DNA of 64,000 nt from Cytophagales bacterium (GTDB lineage Bacteria; Bacteroidota; Bacteroidia; Cytophagales; Thermoflexibacteraceae). This document shows, piece by piece, positions 1-6,277 of this stretch (position 1 is the stretch's first letter; each line of letters opens with the position of its first letter). The translations under genes were made by a program, and so were the position numbers. Where the stretch lies: the NCBI GenBank assembly GCA_004294445.1, contig REAZ01000031.1, positions 1 to 64,000 on the forward strand, in the 5' to 3' direction. Below the pieces are notes generated by a model that had not been told where the DNA came from, did no database searches, and was given only the letters and a program-made list of their open reading frames with translations.

Positions 1-122
1 TTTTTCATAAAGCTATGGATTTGAGTGATTTTTTGTGTTTCCAATTCAAAAATACACTTTTTTCATAGCTTTTTCTTGTATATTATCCCAAGTTCACGTA
101 AATTTAGCAAAATTTGATTTGC

Positions 123-935
123 CTATTTGGTATAAAAGCGAATTATCTGTTTGGTAAGCAGGTCATATATCTTTTTCCAATTTTCCTCTCTTTTATTTAT
201 CGCTTTGTTTTGCGTGAAAAGCGTATCGAGTAGGGCTAAATGCTTGCCTATAATTGCGGTATCTGCCCGTTTTGCAGGGCCTGTTTGGGCATTTTCAGGA
301 GAGATTTCAAAGGCTTTTTCCAAAGTTTCACTGATGAGCGGTTTGAGTATGTCAAAAGGAATTTCCTTCTTGTTTTTTTCTAAAATATGCTTTGAAATAG
401 TGAATAGGAAATTAGAGAAATTACAGCTAAACACTGCCGCTAAGTGCAATATTTGCCGTTCTTCACTATCAAACTCATAAATATGATGGCTGATACTGCT
501 TGCTAATTGCCTCATTAACAACAAATTGTGCTTATTATTTGCTTCCAAGCAAATAGGAATTTGCTCAAAATTAACTTCTTTGCTTTTACTAAAGGTCTGT
601 AAGGGATAAAAAATACCTGCTTGCGTGCTTTGCGGAATGATGCTCAAGGGATGGGAGCCAGAAGTATGGGCTATAATTGCATTGGGCAAGGTAACTAATT
701 GATTAAGAACATTTTCTAAGGCGTTATCGGTTACTGAAACTAAGAAAAATTCGGCTTTGCTTTCTGAAAAATCTAACCTATCAGTAGGCACTACGCCCGC
801 AAAACTACTTGCCAATGCAGCAGCATTTTGCAATTTTCTGCTGTATATTTCGGTGATTGTATGCCCTTTTTTGGTAAAAATACTTGCCAAATGCGAGGAT
901 ACATTTCCAGCACCAATCAATGCTATTTTGGACAT
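123..935 (-). CDS. DUF2520 / Rossmann-like NAD(P)-binding protein
   Basis: 270 aa. The N-terminus has a Rossmann dinucleotide-binding motif, GAGNVSSHLA at residues 8-17, after a short hydrophobic strand. The C-terminal half (about residues 130-265) is helical and matches my recollection of the DUF2520 domain, related to the helical domain of F420-dependent NADP oxidoreductase and pyrroline-5-carboxylate reductase relatives. This two-domain layout at about 260-270 aa is common in Bacteroidota. The substrate is unknown; an NAD(P)-dependent oxidoreductase is inferred from the fold. It lies just downstream of the tRNA-like RNA that ends at 962 on the same strand, with 27 bp between, so the two could share a transcript. 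Confidence 0.85.
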   Translation of the reverse strand: MSKIALIGAGNVSSHLASIFTKKGHTITEIYSRKLQNAAALASSFAGVVPTDRLDFSESKAEFFLVSVTDNALENVLNQLVTLPNAIIAHTSGSHPLSIIPQSTQAGIFYPLQTFSKSKEVNFEQIPICLEANNKHNLLLMRQLASSISHHIYEFDSEERQILHLAAVFSCNFSNFLFTISKHILEKNKKEIPFDILKPLISETLEKAFEISPENAQTGPAKRADTAIIGKHLALLDTLFTQNKAINKREENWKKIYDLLTKQIIRFYTK

Positions 936-961
936 GGTGTCTGTTAAATCAATAGGTATAG

Positions 962-1118
962 CTGTAGGGGAAGGACTCGAACCTTCACAGAGTAGTTAGC
1001 CTACAAAGCTAAGAAAGATATACCACTTATGATGCACCTTTCTTTTCTCTGTAGGTTTATCCCAGTTTCTCCACCCCCGAGACAGGAGGGCATGGCTGCC
1101 AAATTTCATCACCCTACA
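962..1118 (-). ncRNA. tRNA-like RNA 1, class II cloverleaf with 87-nt variable region
   Basis: Read on the minus strand, a complete cloverleaf can be drawn. The 7-bp acceptor stem is TGTAGGG (1112-1118) with CCCTACA (963-969). A 3-bp D stem ATG/CAT carries a GG-containing D loop. The anticodon stem CCCTC/GGGGG closes the loop CTGTCTC (1079-1085), in which U33 would be followed by GUC (Asp). The T arm is GAAGG-TTCGAGT-CCTTC (970-986). The variable region, 987-1073, is 87 nt, far beyond a normal class II arm, and holds nested stems CCTACA/TGTAGG and AAGAAAG/CTTTCTT. The D arm resembles tRNA-Leu, whereas the anticodon and the G at the discriminator position (962) are Asp-like. Position 37 is U, which is atypical. 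CTA follows the discriminator in place of CCA. It may be a functional odd tRNA, a tRNA mimic or a pseudogene. Confidence 0.6.
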
Positions 1119-1142
1119 TTGTGATTATTTTATTTTTCAAAC

Positions 1143-1176
1143 AAAAAAGGTATGCACAAGATGCACACCCTTTTTC
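1143..1176 (-). terminator. Rho-independent-type hairpin between tRNA-like RNAs
   Basis: On the minus strand an A/T-flanked hairpin pairs AAAAAGG with CCTTTTTT and contains an inner TGCA/TGCA pairing; a T run follows. It lies between the truncated tRNA-like RNA 3 and tRNA-like RNA 1. It could end transcription from the promoter at 1316-1347, or act as a leader hairpin of RNA 1. Confidence 0.5.
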
Positions 1177-1218
1177 AACCTTAACCAATAAACAACGCAT
1201 AAAATAGACATTCTATTG

Positions 1219-1309
1219 CTATAGGAGAAGGAATCGAACCTTCCGACTTTAAGTATTATTTTACCGCCTACCTTATTTTCCTACTTAAATTGATTTGTCT
1301 GCTTTATTG
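1219..1309 (-). ncRNA. tRNA-like RNA 3: T-arm half with a hairpin, 5' half missing
   Basis: On the minus strand there is a perfect T arm GAAGG-TTCGATT-CCTTC (1227-1243) followed by TCCTATA (1220-1226), close to the 3' acceptor strand CCCTACA of the two neighbours. A perfect 8-bp hairpin TTTAAGTA/TACTTAAA (1248-1255 with 1282-1289) comes before it. No matching D arm, anticodon arm or 5' acceptor strand TATAGGA is present, although TAGGA near 1277-1281 could pair with TCCTA. A strong Bacteroidota promoter at 1316-1347 points into it, so the predicted transcript starts near 1309. It is either a decayed member of the family or an independent short RNA. Confidence 0.45.
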
Positions 1310-1315
1310 TTGGTA

Positions 1316-1347
1316 CAAAGTTAGAAAAAGATAACTGTTTTTGCAAA
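1316..1347 (-). promoter_or_regulatory. Bacteroidota-type promoter for tRNA-like RNA 3
   Basis: On the minus strand TTTG (1344-1347) is separated by 20 bp from TAACTTTG (1316-1323), an exact TAnnTTTG -7 box. The region just upstream (1342-1368) is nearly identical to 1948-1974, upstream of tRNA-like RNA 2, so promoter and RNA look duplicated as a unit. Confidence 0.65.
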
Positions 1348-1502
1348 TTTTTCAAAGAAAATTTTAAAAATTTTTGTTTTTTGCAAAAATGCAATCATTT
1401 ATTGCAAAAATATCAATAACATCAAGTAAAACACAATTAATTCAGCTACTAATTATTTCGCCTAAAAACACAGTATATTGATTATCAGTAAGTATCAATA
1501 CA

Positions 1503-1540
1503 AAAAAAATGGGTGAGCAAGCAAATGCAGACCCGTTTTT
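1503..1540 (-). terminator. terminator-like hairpin downstream of tRNA-like RNA 2
   Basis: On the minus strand GGGT..GCA pairs with TGC..ACCC, flanked by an A run and an eight-T tract. It has the same layout as the hairpin at 1143-1176 (GGT..GCA/TGC..ACC). It would end a transcript that starts near 1912 and passes through tRNA-like RNA 2. Confidence 0.5.
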
Positions 1541-1671
1541 CCCTTGCAAATAAGTAGCACATAAAATAAATACACTTTTTGCAATTTTTTGGCTTTTTTT
1601 TAGAAAATTTGCATAAATTTCAAAATCAACTTACGATTCGATTTTTGTAGCAAACTTTGATGTTATTTTGG

Positions 1672-1856
1672 CTGTAGGGGAAGGACTCGAACCTTCACAG
1701 AGTAGTTAGTCTTTCAGAAGGTGAGTTAATACCTAAGTATCGCAACAGAAACCTGTTGCAGCGGCGAACCGTTTAGCTCACTTTCAGAGTAGATTTATCC
1801 CAGTTTCTCCACCCCCGAGACAGGAGGGCATGGCTGCCAAATTTCATCACCCTACA
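1672..1856 (-). ncRNA. tRNA-like RNA 2, class II cloverleaf with 115-nt variable region
   Basis: This has the same acceptor, D, anticodon and T arms as the element at 962-1118: acceptor 1850-1856 with 1673-1679, anticodon loop 1817-1823, T arm 1680-1696. Here the acceptor is followed by G-CCA in the DNA (1672-1669). The variable region 1697-1811 is 115 nt and unrelated in its centre to that of RNA 1. It contains an outer 9-position stem (1721-1729 with 1773-1781, one C-A mismatch in the minus-strand RNA) that encloses three hairpins: CGG/CCG, GCAACAG/CTGTTGC and ATAC/GTAT. So a second small multibranch fold sits inside the first. The identity of the tRNA body between copies, against a divergent insert, argues for selection on the body. 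Confidence 0.62.
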
Positions 1857-1918
1857 TTGTTATCTTACGGATAAATAAGTGATACGTCTTATGCACTTAC
1901 TTCCCCTTTATGACAATG

Positions 1919-1951
1919 CAAAGTTAAACAAAATGATTCGTTTATTGCAAA
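1919..1951 (-). promoter_or_regulatory. Bacteroidota-type promoter for tRNA-like RNA 2
   Basis: On the minus strand TTTG (1948-1951), a 21-bp spacer and TAACTTTG (1919-1926) match the TTTG/TAnnTTTG consensus. The predicted start is near 1912, which gives a 5' leader of about 56 nt with a TAAGTG/CACTTA hairpin before the tRNA-like body. Confidence 0.65.
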
Positions 1952-2036
1952 TTTTTCAAAGAAAATTTTAAAACTTTCGTTGTTTTTCAATAAATTGCGT
2001 GTTTTATTACAAAATTTATAAAATGACATTTTAAAA

Positions 2037-2516
2037 ATGGATAAAAATTTAGAAATCGATAATACAGATATTCAGATTTTAGCTGAATTAATGAAGGATG
2101 CCAAAACACCGTACACCGAAATTGCAGATAAAATCAATGTGTCGGGGGGGACAGTTCACGTCAGAATGAAAAAATTGGAAAAAATGGGCATTGTCAGGGG
2201 TGCGTCCTTAGATGTCGATTTCCATAAATTAGGCTATGACATTACGGCATTTTTGGGTATTTATCTCCAAAAAAGTTCCCTTTATGAGCCTGTCTCTGAA
2301 GAGCTTTCACTCATTCCTGAAATTTTGAGCCTACACTATACTACAGGACAATACAGTATTTTTGCACGCATCATTTGCAAAAATACCAATCATTTATTAG
2401 ATGTGCTGCACAATAAAATTCAGAAAGTGAATGGCATAGAACGCACAGAAACTTTTATTACCTTAGAGGAAAAACTAAATAGACCCCTGCAGTTAGATTT
2501 AAGTTTATTCAAATAA
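2037..2516 (+). CDS. Lrp/AsnC family transcriptional regulator
   Basis: 159 aa, the usual Lrp length. Residues about 6-60 form the AsnC-type winged helix-turn-helix (LAELMKDAKTPYTEIADKIN, then the recognition helix TVHVRMKKLEKMGI). Residues about 70-150 form the RAM ligand-binding and oligomerisation domain. Such proteins are DNA-binding, amino-acid-responsive regulators; the ligand here cannot be told. The start ATG follows an AT-rich stretch with no clear Shine-Dalgarno, as is common in this phylum. The next gene starts 6 bp after the stop on the same strand, so the two are probably co-transcribed. Confidence 0.9.
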   Translation: MDKNLEIDNTDIQILAELMKDAKTPYTEIADKINVSGGTVHVRMKKLEKMGIVRGASLDVDFHKLGYDITAFLGIYLQKSSLYEPVSEELSLIPEILSLHYTTGQYSIFARIICKNTNHLLDVLHNKIQKVNGIERTETFITLEEKLNRPLQLDLSLFK

Positions 2517-2522
2517 AAACAA

Positions 2523-3914
2523 ATGGAAAAAGTAGAAAACACCCAAGAAACATCTCTAAATTTACAGAGTTCTAAGAAGCAAGGGCTTGCAAAACTGAAT
2601 GAAAAAGTTGAAATATTCAACAAATTTGTTTTCAATATTGCCGTAATAATAGCAGGAATTGGGACTATTATTTTTGGCATTTATGAGTACAATCAGGAAC
2701 ATTTTATTTTTGAACCTTTTGATGTCCCTGAATCTTTGAGTAGGAAAGGTTACTACGGTTATGTGGTTACTAATCAGATAGTTGATAAAATAGAAGTGAT
2801 GAAAAGTGCTGCTAACTCTTTCAAAGAAGGAGCTACCACACTTTCAAACTCTGCATCAATCCCAGATGTAAACTTCAAAGTCATAGGCGTGGGCATTTCG
2901 CTACAAACAACTATTGAATACATAAAAACAATACTTGGCAATCCTTCTCAGAAAATTACAGGAGAAATAACACTACAAGATTCAAGTATTGCCCTTAACC
3001 TGCGTATGACGGGAAGCAAGTCTGTTTCTTTTGAAAAATCAATAAAGGGAAAGACTGAAAAAGAAGTATTGGACACACTTTTTTTGCAGGCGAGTGCCGC
3101 TATTTTGAAGGCGAGCGAGCCTTATCTGTTAGCTACTTATTGCGCACGCATCAAAGAGGATGCAATGTGTATAAGAACTATTCGCTATATCCTTGATAAC
3201 GAACCAACTACTGACGATGCTTGGGCATACAGTCTTTGGGGAGGGCTGCTTGCAGTTGCCAAAGATTCTTTGGGTGCGATTGATAAATTTCAGAAAGCTA
3301 TTGCTTTGCAAGACAATATCCCAATTACCTATGGCAACTGGGCAAATTTGCACATACAAGGGAAAAATAATGCAGAAGGCATCAAATTATACCAAAAAAC
3401 ATTGGAAATAGAGCCTAATTATTTGTTTGCCTACGTTGCTTTGGGTAATATTCATAGGAGGCAAAAGGAATACGATAAGGCTATAGAAATGTATCAGAAG
3501 GCACTTAGCATCAAAAGCAACTACTACAACGCCCACAATGCGTGGGGTTTTTTGCTACGGGAGCAAGAAAAATACGCAGAATCAGCGGAAAAATATCTCT
3601 ATTCACTCTCTATTGAGCCAAATCAACCGTCAGTGTATAATAATTTGGCATACTCTTATTATCTACAAAAAAAATATAAGGAAGGCATAGAAATAGCAAA
3701 AGAAGGGCTTAAACTTGCACCTAAAAATGAATATTTATATTCGACAATGGCAGAATTATATGATGGCATGGGCAAGCAAGAGGAGTTTTATGCAAACGTT
3801 GAAAAGGCGATGCAAAATGGCTGGAACTTTGAAAAGTCATTAACAAATGAGCCTTATAGCAAATATAAAGACGAAGCAAAGTTTAAAGAGTTGGTGGAAA
3901 AGTACGCACATTAA
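2523..3914 (+). CDS. membrane-anchored TPR-repeat protein
   Basis: 463 aa. A short polar N-terminus is followed by one membrane segment at about residues 36-58. An extracytoplasmic region (about 60-220) resembles sequences predicted to bind ligands, but I do not recognise it. Tetratricopeptide repeats span about 230-440, with typical WANLH, ALGNIHRRQKEYDKAIEMY and NLAYSYYLQKKYKEGIE helices. It is likely a scaffold at the inner membrane. Its 3' end overlaps the convergent lipid kinase gene by 32 bp. It may be co-transcribed with the Lrp regulator upstream. Confidence 0.8.
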   Translation: MEKVENTQETSLNLQSSKKQGLAKLNEKVEIFNKFVFNIAVIIAGIGTIIFGIYEYNQEHFIFEPFDVPESLSRKGYYGYVVTNQIVDKIEVMKSAANSFKEGATTLSNSASIPDVNFKVIGVGISLQTTIEYIKTILGNPSQKITGEITLQDSSIALNLRMTGSKSVSFEKSIKGKTEKEVLDTLFLQASAAILKASEPYLLATYCARIKEDAMCIRTIRYILDNEPTTDDAWAYSLWGGLLAVAKDSLGAIDKFQKAIALQDNIPITYGNWANLHIQGKNNAEGIKLYQKTLEIEPNYLFAYVALGNIHRRQKEYDKAIEMYQKALSIKSNYYNAHNAWGFLLREQEKYAESAEKYLYSLSIEPNQPSVYNNLAYSYYLQKKYKEGIEIAKEGLKLAPKNEYLYSTMAELYDGMGKQEEFYANVEKAMQNGWNFEKSLTNEPYSKYKDEAKFKELVEKYAH

Positions 3915-4794
3915 GACGCTGAGGTAGGACTTCAAAACAAACATTGGCAGGCAGTTCTATAGGCTCACCATCTATGTGTGCTTGTATAACTGCCTTGTTC
4001 TTACAAAATACTTCTATTTTTTTTCCATGTATTATCTCCACATTTGGGTTTTTATGTATCTGTTTGCCAAATGCCTGCGCTACCAAAGTAGGGACTTGAT
4101 AGTATCTGAGGGGTTTGACGATGCACAAATCTAAATAGCCGTCAGCAGCATCGGCTTGTGGGGAAATGAAAAAATTGTTCCCAAATTGGGATACATTGGC
4201 TACTGTTACCATAAAGGCATCTAAATTTTTGCTCTGCCCGTCAATCTTAATTTCGTAAGAATGAGGCTTATAGTTAAAAAAACTGCTCAGTGAAGATTTT
4301 GCATAAGTAGTAAGCCCTCTACTTTTTTGCTTGGCAAATACATGGCTTACGTGTGCCTCAAAACCAAGTCCTGCCGTACAGAAAAAGAATTTTTCGTTGA
4401 CTATCCCTACATCTATGGCTTGCTTGACAGTATTTGGCAGTTGCTGCATGGCTTTTTGGGGCAAAAGCGGTATGTGCAGATGCCGCGCCAAGCCGTTCCC
4501 TGACCCCATCGGGACGATATACAAAGCTGTTTTAGAGCCAATTAAGGCTTGAGCTACTTCGTTTACCGTACCATCGCCGCCTACAGCTACTACGGTATCA
4601 AACCCTTCGTTAGCGGCATCTTTTGCCAAAATAGTGGCGTGTCCTGCGTATTCTGTATAGGCGATTTTGATGTCAAAAAACTCAGTAAGATGGCTTTTTA
4701 CCATACTATCTATATCTTTTTTACGCTTCGTCCCTGATTTTGGATTAATCAGAAATAAGATATTAGGGCGTTGGTACATGGTATTTTTTGTCAT
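3883..4794 (-). CDS. diacylglycerol/lipid kinase family protein (YegS/BmrU-like)
   Basis: 303 aa, the normal family length. The phosphate-loop signature GGDGT at residues 72-76, preceded by FDTVVAV and followed by VNEV, identifies the DAGK catalytic domain. NPKSGTKRKK near residues 17-26 is the other conserved nucleotide-binding stretch. The C-terminal beta domain includes QADAADGYLDL and AHIDGEP. The likely reaction is ATP-dependent phosphorylation of a lipid such as diacylglycerol or a sphingoid base at the inner membrane; the true substrate is unknown. Met6 is an alternative start. The 3' end overlaps the convergent TPR gene by 32 bp. Confidence 0.9.
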   Translation of the reverse strand: MTKNTMYQRPNILFLINPKSGTKRKKDIDSMVKSHLTEFFDIKIAYTEYAGHATILAKDAANEGFDTVVAVGGDGTVNEVAQALIGSKTALYIVPMGSGNGLARHLHIPLLPQKAMQQLPNTVKQAIDVGIVNEKFFFCTAGLGFEAHVSHVFAKQKSRGLTTYAKSSLSSFFNYKPHSYEIKIDGQSKNLDAFMVTVANVSQFGNNFFISPQADAADGYLDLCIVKPLRYYQVPTLVAQAFGKQIHKNPNVEIIHGKKIEVFCKNKAVIQAHIDGEPIELPANVCFEVLPQRLNVRTFPPTL

Positions 4795-4937
4795 ATTGCT
4801 TTGCTAAAGAGTATCAAAAGTAAGGAATTGTGGCAAAGTACAAAGCCTATTTTTATAAAAAAGATGACATTGGCTTATTATTTTATGACATTTTTTTTAA
4901 CTTGCGGTTCGAATCCAATACAAGTAAAGATAAATCT

Positions 4938-5966
4938 ATGCAAGAGCAACTTAGCCAAATCAATCAAATTATTGCAGAAATAAAAGATTTTCAGGCAGAT
5001 ACCAAAGATAAATTAGAAACTTTCAAAAGTAAATATATTGGTAAGAAAGGGGAAGTAGCGTCCCTTTTCGAGCAGATGAAAAATATAGCCGCCGAGCAAC
5101 GAAAAGCCTTCGGCATCGAACTCAATAGACTCAAAGAAGTCGCCCAAGATAAATTTAAAGAATTATCGGAAACAGTAGAAGCAAAAACTCAGGTCAGTAG
5201 CTCAAAACCTAATGATTTGACCTTGCCGCCTGTTCCCTACGCATTAGGTTCTATTCACCCGCTTGTGCAGACGCGTGCGCGCATCGTGGAAATATTCGAG
5301 CGTATTGGTTTCACGCAGTCGGAAGCTACTGAAATAGAGGACGACTATCATAACTTTACAGCATTAAATTTTCCGCCCAATCACCCCGCAAGAGAGATGC
5401 AGGACACGTTTTTTATCGAAAAAAATCAAACGTCTGATATGCTTTTGCGAACGCATACTTCTTCGGTGCAGATTCGCCTGATGCAGCAACAAAAGCCACC
5501 TATTCGCTCACTGATGATAGGGAGAGTGTATCGGAATGAGGCTATTTCAGCAAGAGCGCATTGCCTATTTCACCAAGTAGAGGGCTTGTATGTAGATGAA
5601 AATGTGGGTTTTGCAGATTTGAAGCAAACACTTTATCATTTTGCCAAAGAGCTATTCGGCAAAGACATCAAAGTTCGCTACCGCCCTTCTTATTTCCCTT
5701 TTACCGAGCCAAGTGCTGAGATAGACATAACTTGCCTCATTTGCAAGGGCAAAGGCTGCAATGTATGTAAATATTCGGGCTGGGTAGAGATAGCAGGTTC
5801 GGGCATGGTACATCCTAACGTATTGGAAAACTGCGGCATAGACTCCGAAAAATATACGGGCTTTGCTTTTGGCATGGGTATAGAAAGAATCACGATGCTC
5901 AAGTACCAAATCAAAGATTTACGCCTATTTACGGAAAATGATGTACGTTTTCTAAGACAGTTTTAG
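4938..5966 (+). CDS. pheS: phenylalanine--tRNA ligase subunit alpha
   Basis: 342 aa from the ATG at 4938; the reading frame stays open upstream to 4830, but those residues do not fit the family. The N-terminal coiled coil (about 1-90) binds tRNA-Phe. The class II aminoacylation core has motif 2 GRVYRNEAIS (about 195-204) and motif 3 FGMGIERITML near 311-321. A CxxCxGxGCxxC cluster near 264-276 is typical of many bacterial PheS. It charges tRNA-Phe together with PheT; pheT is not adjacent, so the two subunits are encoded apart in this genome. Confidence 0.95.
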   Translation: MQEQLSQINQIIAEIKDFQADTKDKLETFKSKYIGKKGEVASLFEQMKNIAAEQRKAFGIELNRLKEVAQDKFKELSETVEAKTQVSSSKPNDLTLPPVPYALGSIHPLVQTRARIVEIFERIGFTQSEATEIEDDYHNFTALNFPPNHPAREMQDTFFIEKNQTSDMLLRTHTSSVQIRLMQQQKPPIRSLMIGRVYRNEAISARAHCLFHQVEGLYVDENVGFADLKQTLYHFAKELFGKDIKVRYRPSYFPFTEPSAEIDITCLICKGKGCNVCKYSGWVEIAGSGMVHPNVLENCGIDSEKYTGFAFGMGIERITMLKYQIKDLRLFTENDVRFLRQF

Positions 5967-6277
5967 TAGAAAAAAATACTCAATTAGTTAGCTATTTTTT
6001 AGTTTTTTTGTAGGTATCAAAACTATAGACCTGCTTGGTGTAATTGTTAGATGAAAGCATAGGGAAAATGTATATTTCCAGAGATGGATATTTTCTATCT
6101 TTTTGCGGATATAGGAAAAAAAGCGTGAAAAGGAAGATATTTTTCTGCTGAAATATAGCTATTATACATTTTTTTAATAATTTCGCACCACATTCAATTC
6201 ACATAGCTAACCTACATTTTCATATTTCTATTCTCTATTATTTTAGTTTACATTTTATCCGATTTATTACAAAATTT
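5967..6277. other. 311-bp intergenic stretch
   Basis: AT-rich gap between pheS and the metalloprotease gene. TACATTTT boxes near 6211 and 6249 weakly resemble the TAnnTTTG promoter element for the downstream gene. I see no hairpin, RNA gene or credible small coding sequence in it. Confidence 0.4.

Noticed and set aside
4906-4916. GGTTCGAATCC, a T-loop-like sequence before pheS
   Set aside because: No acceptor, D or anticodon arm can be drawn around it on either strand. It is a chance match.
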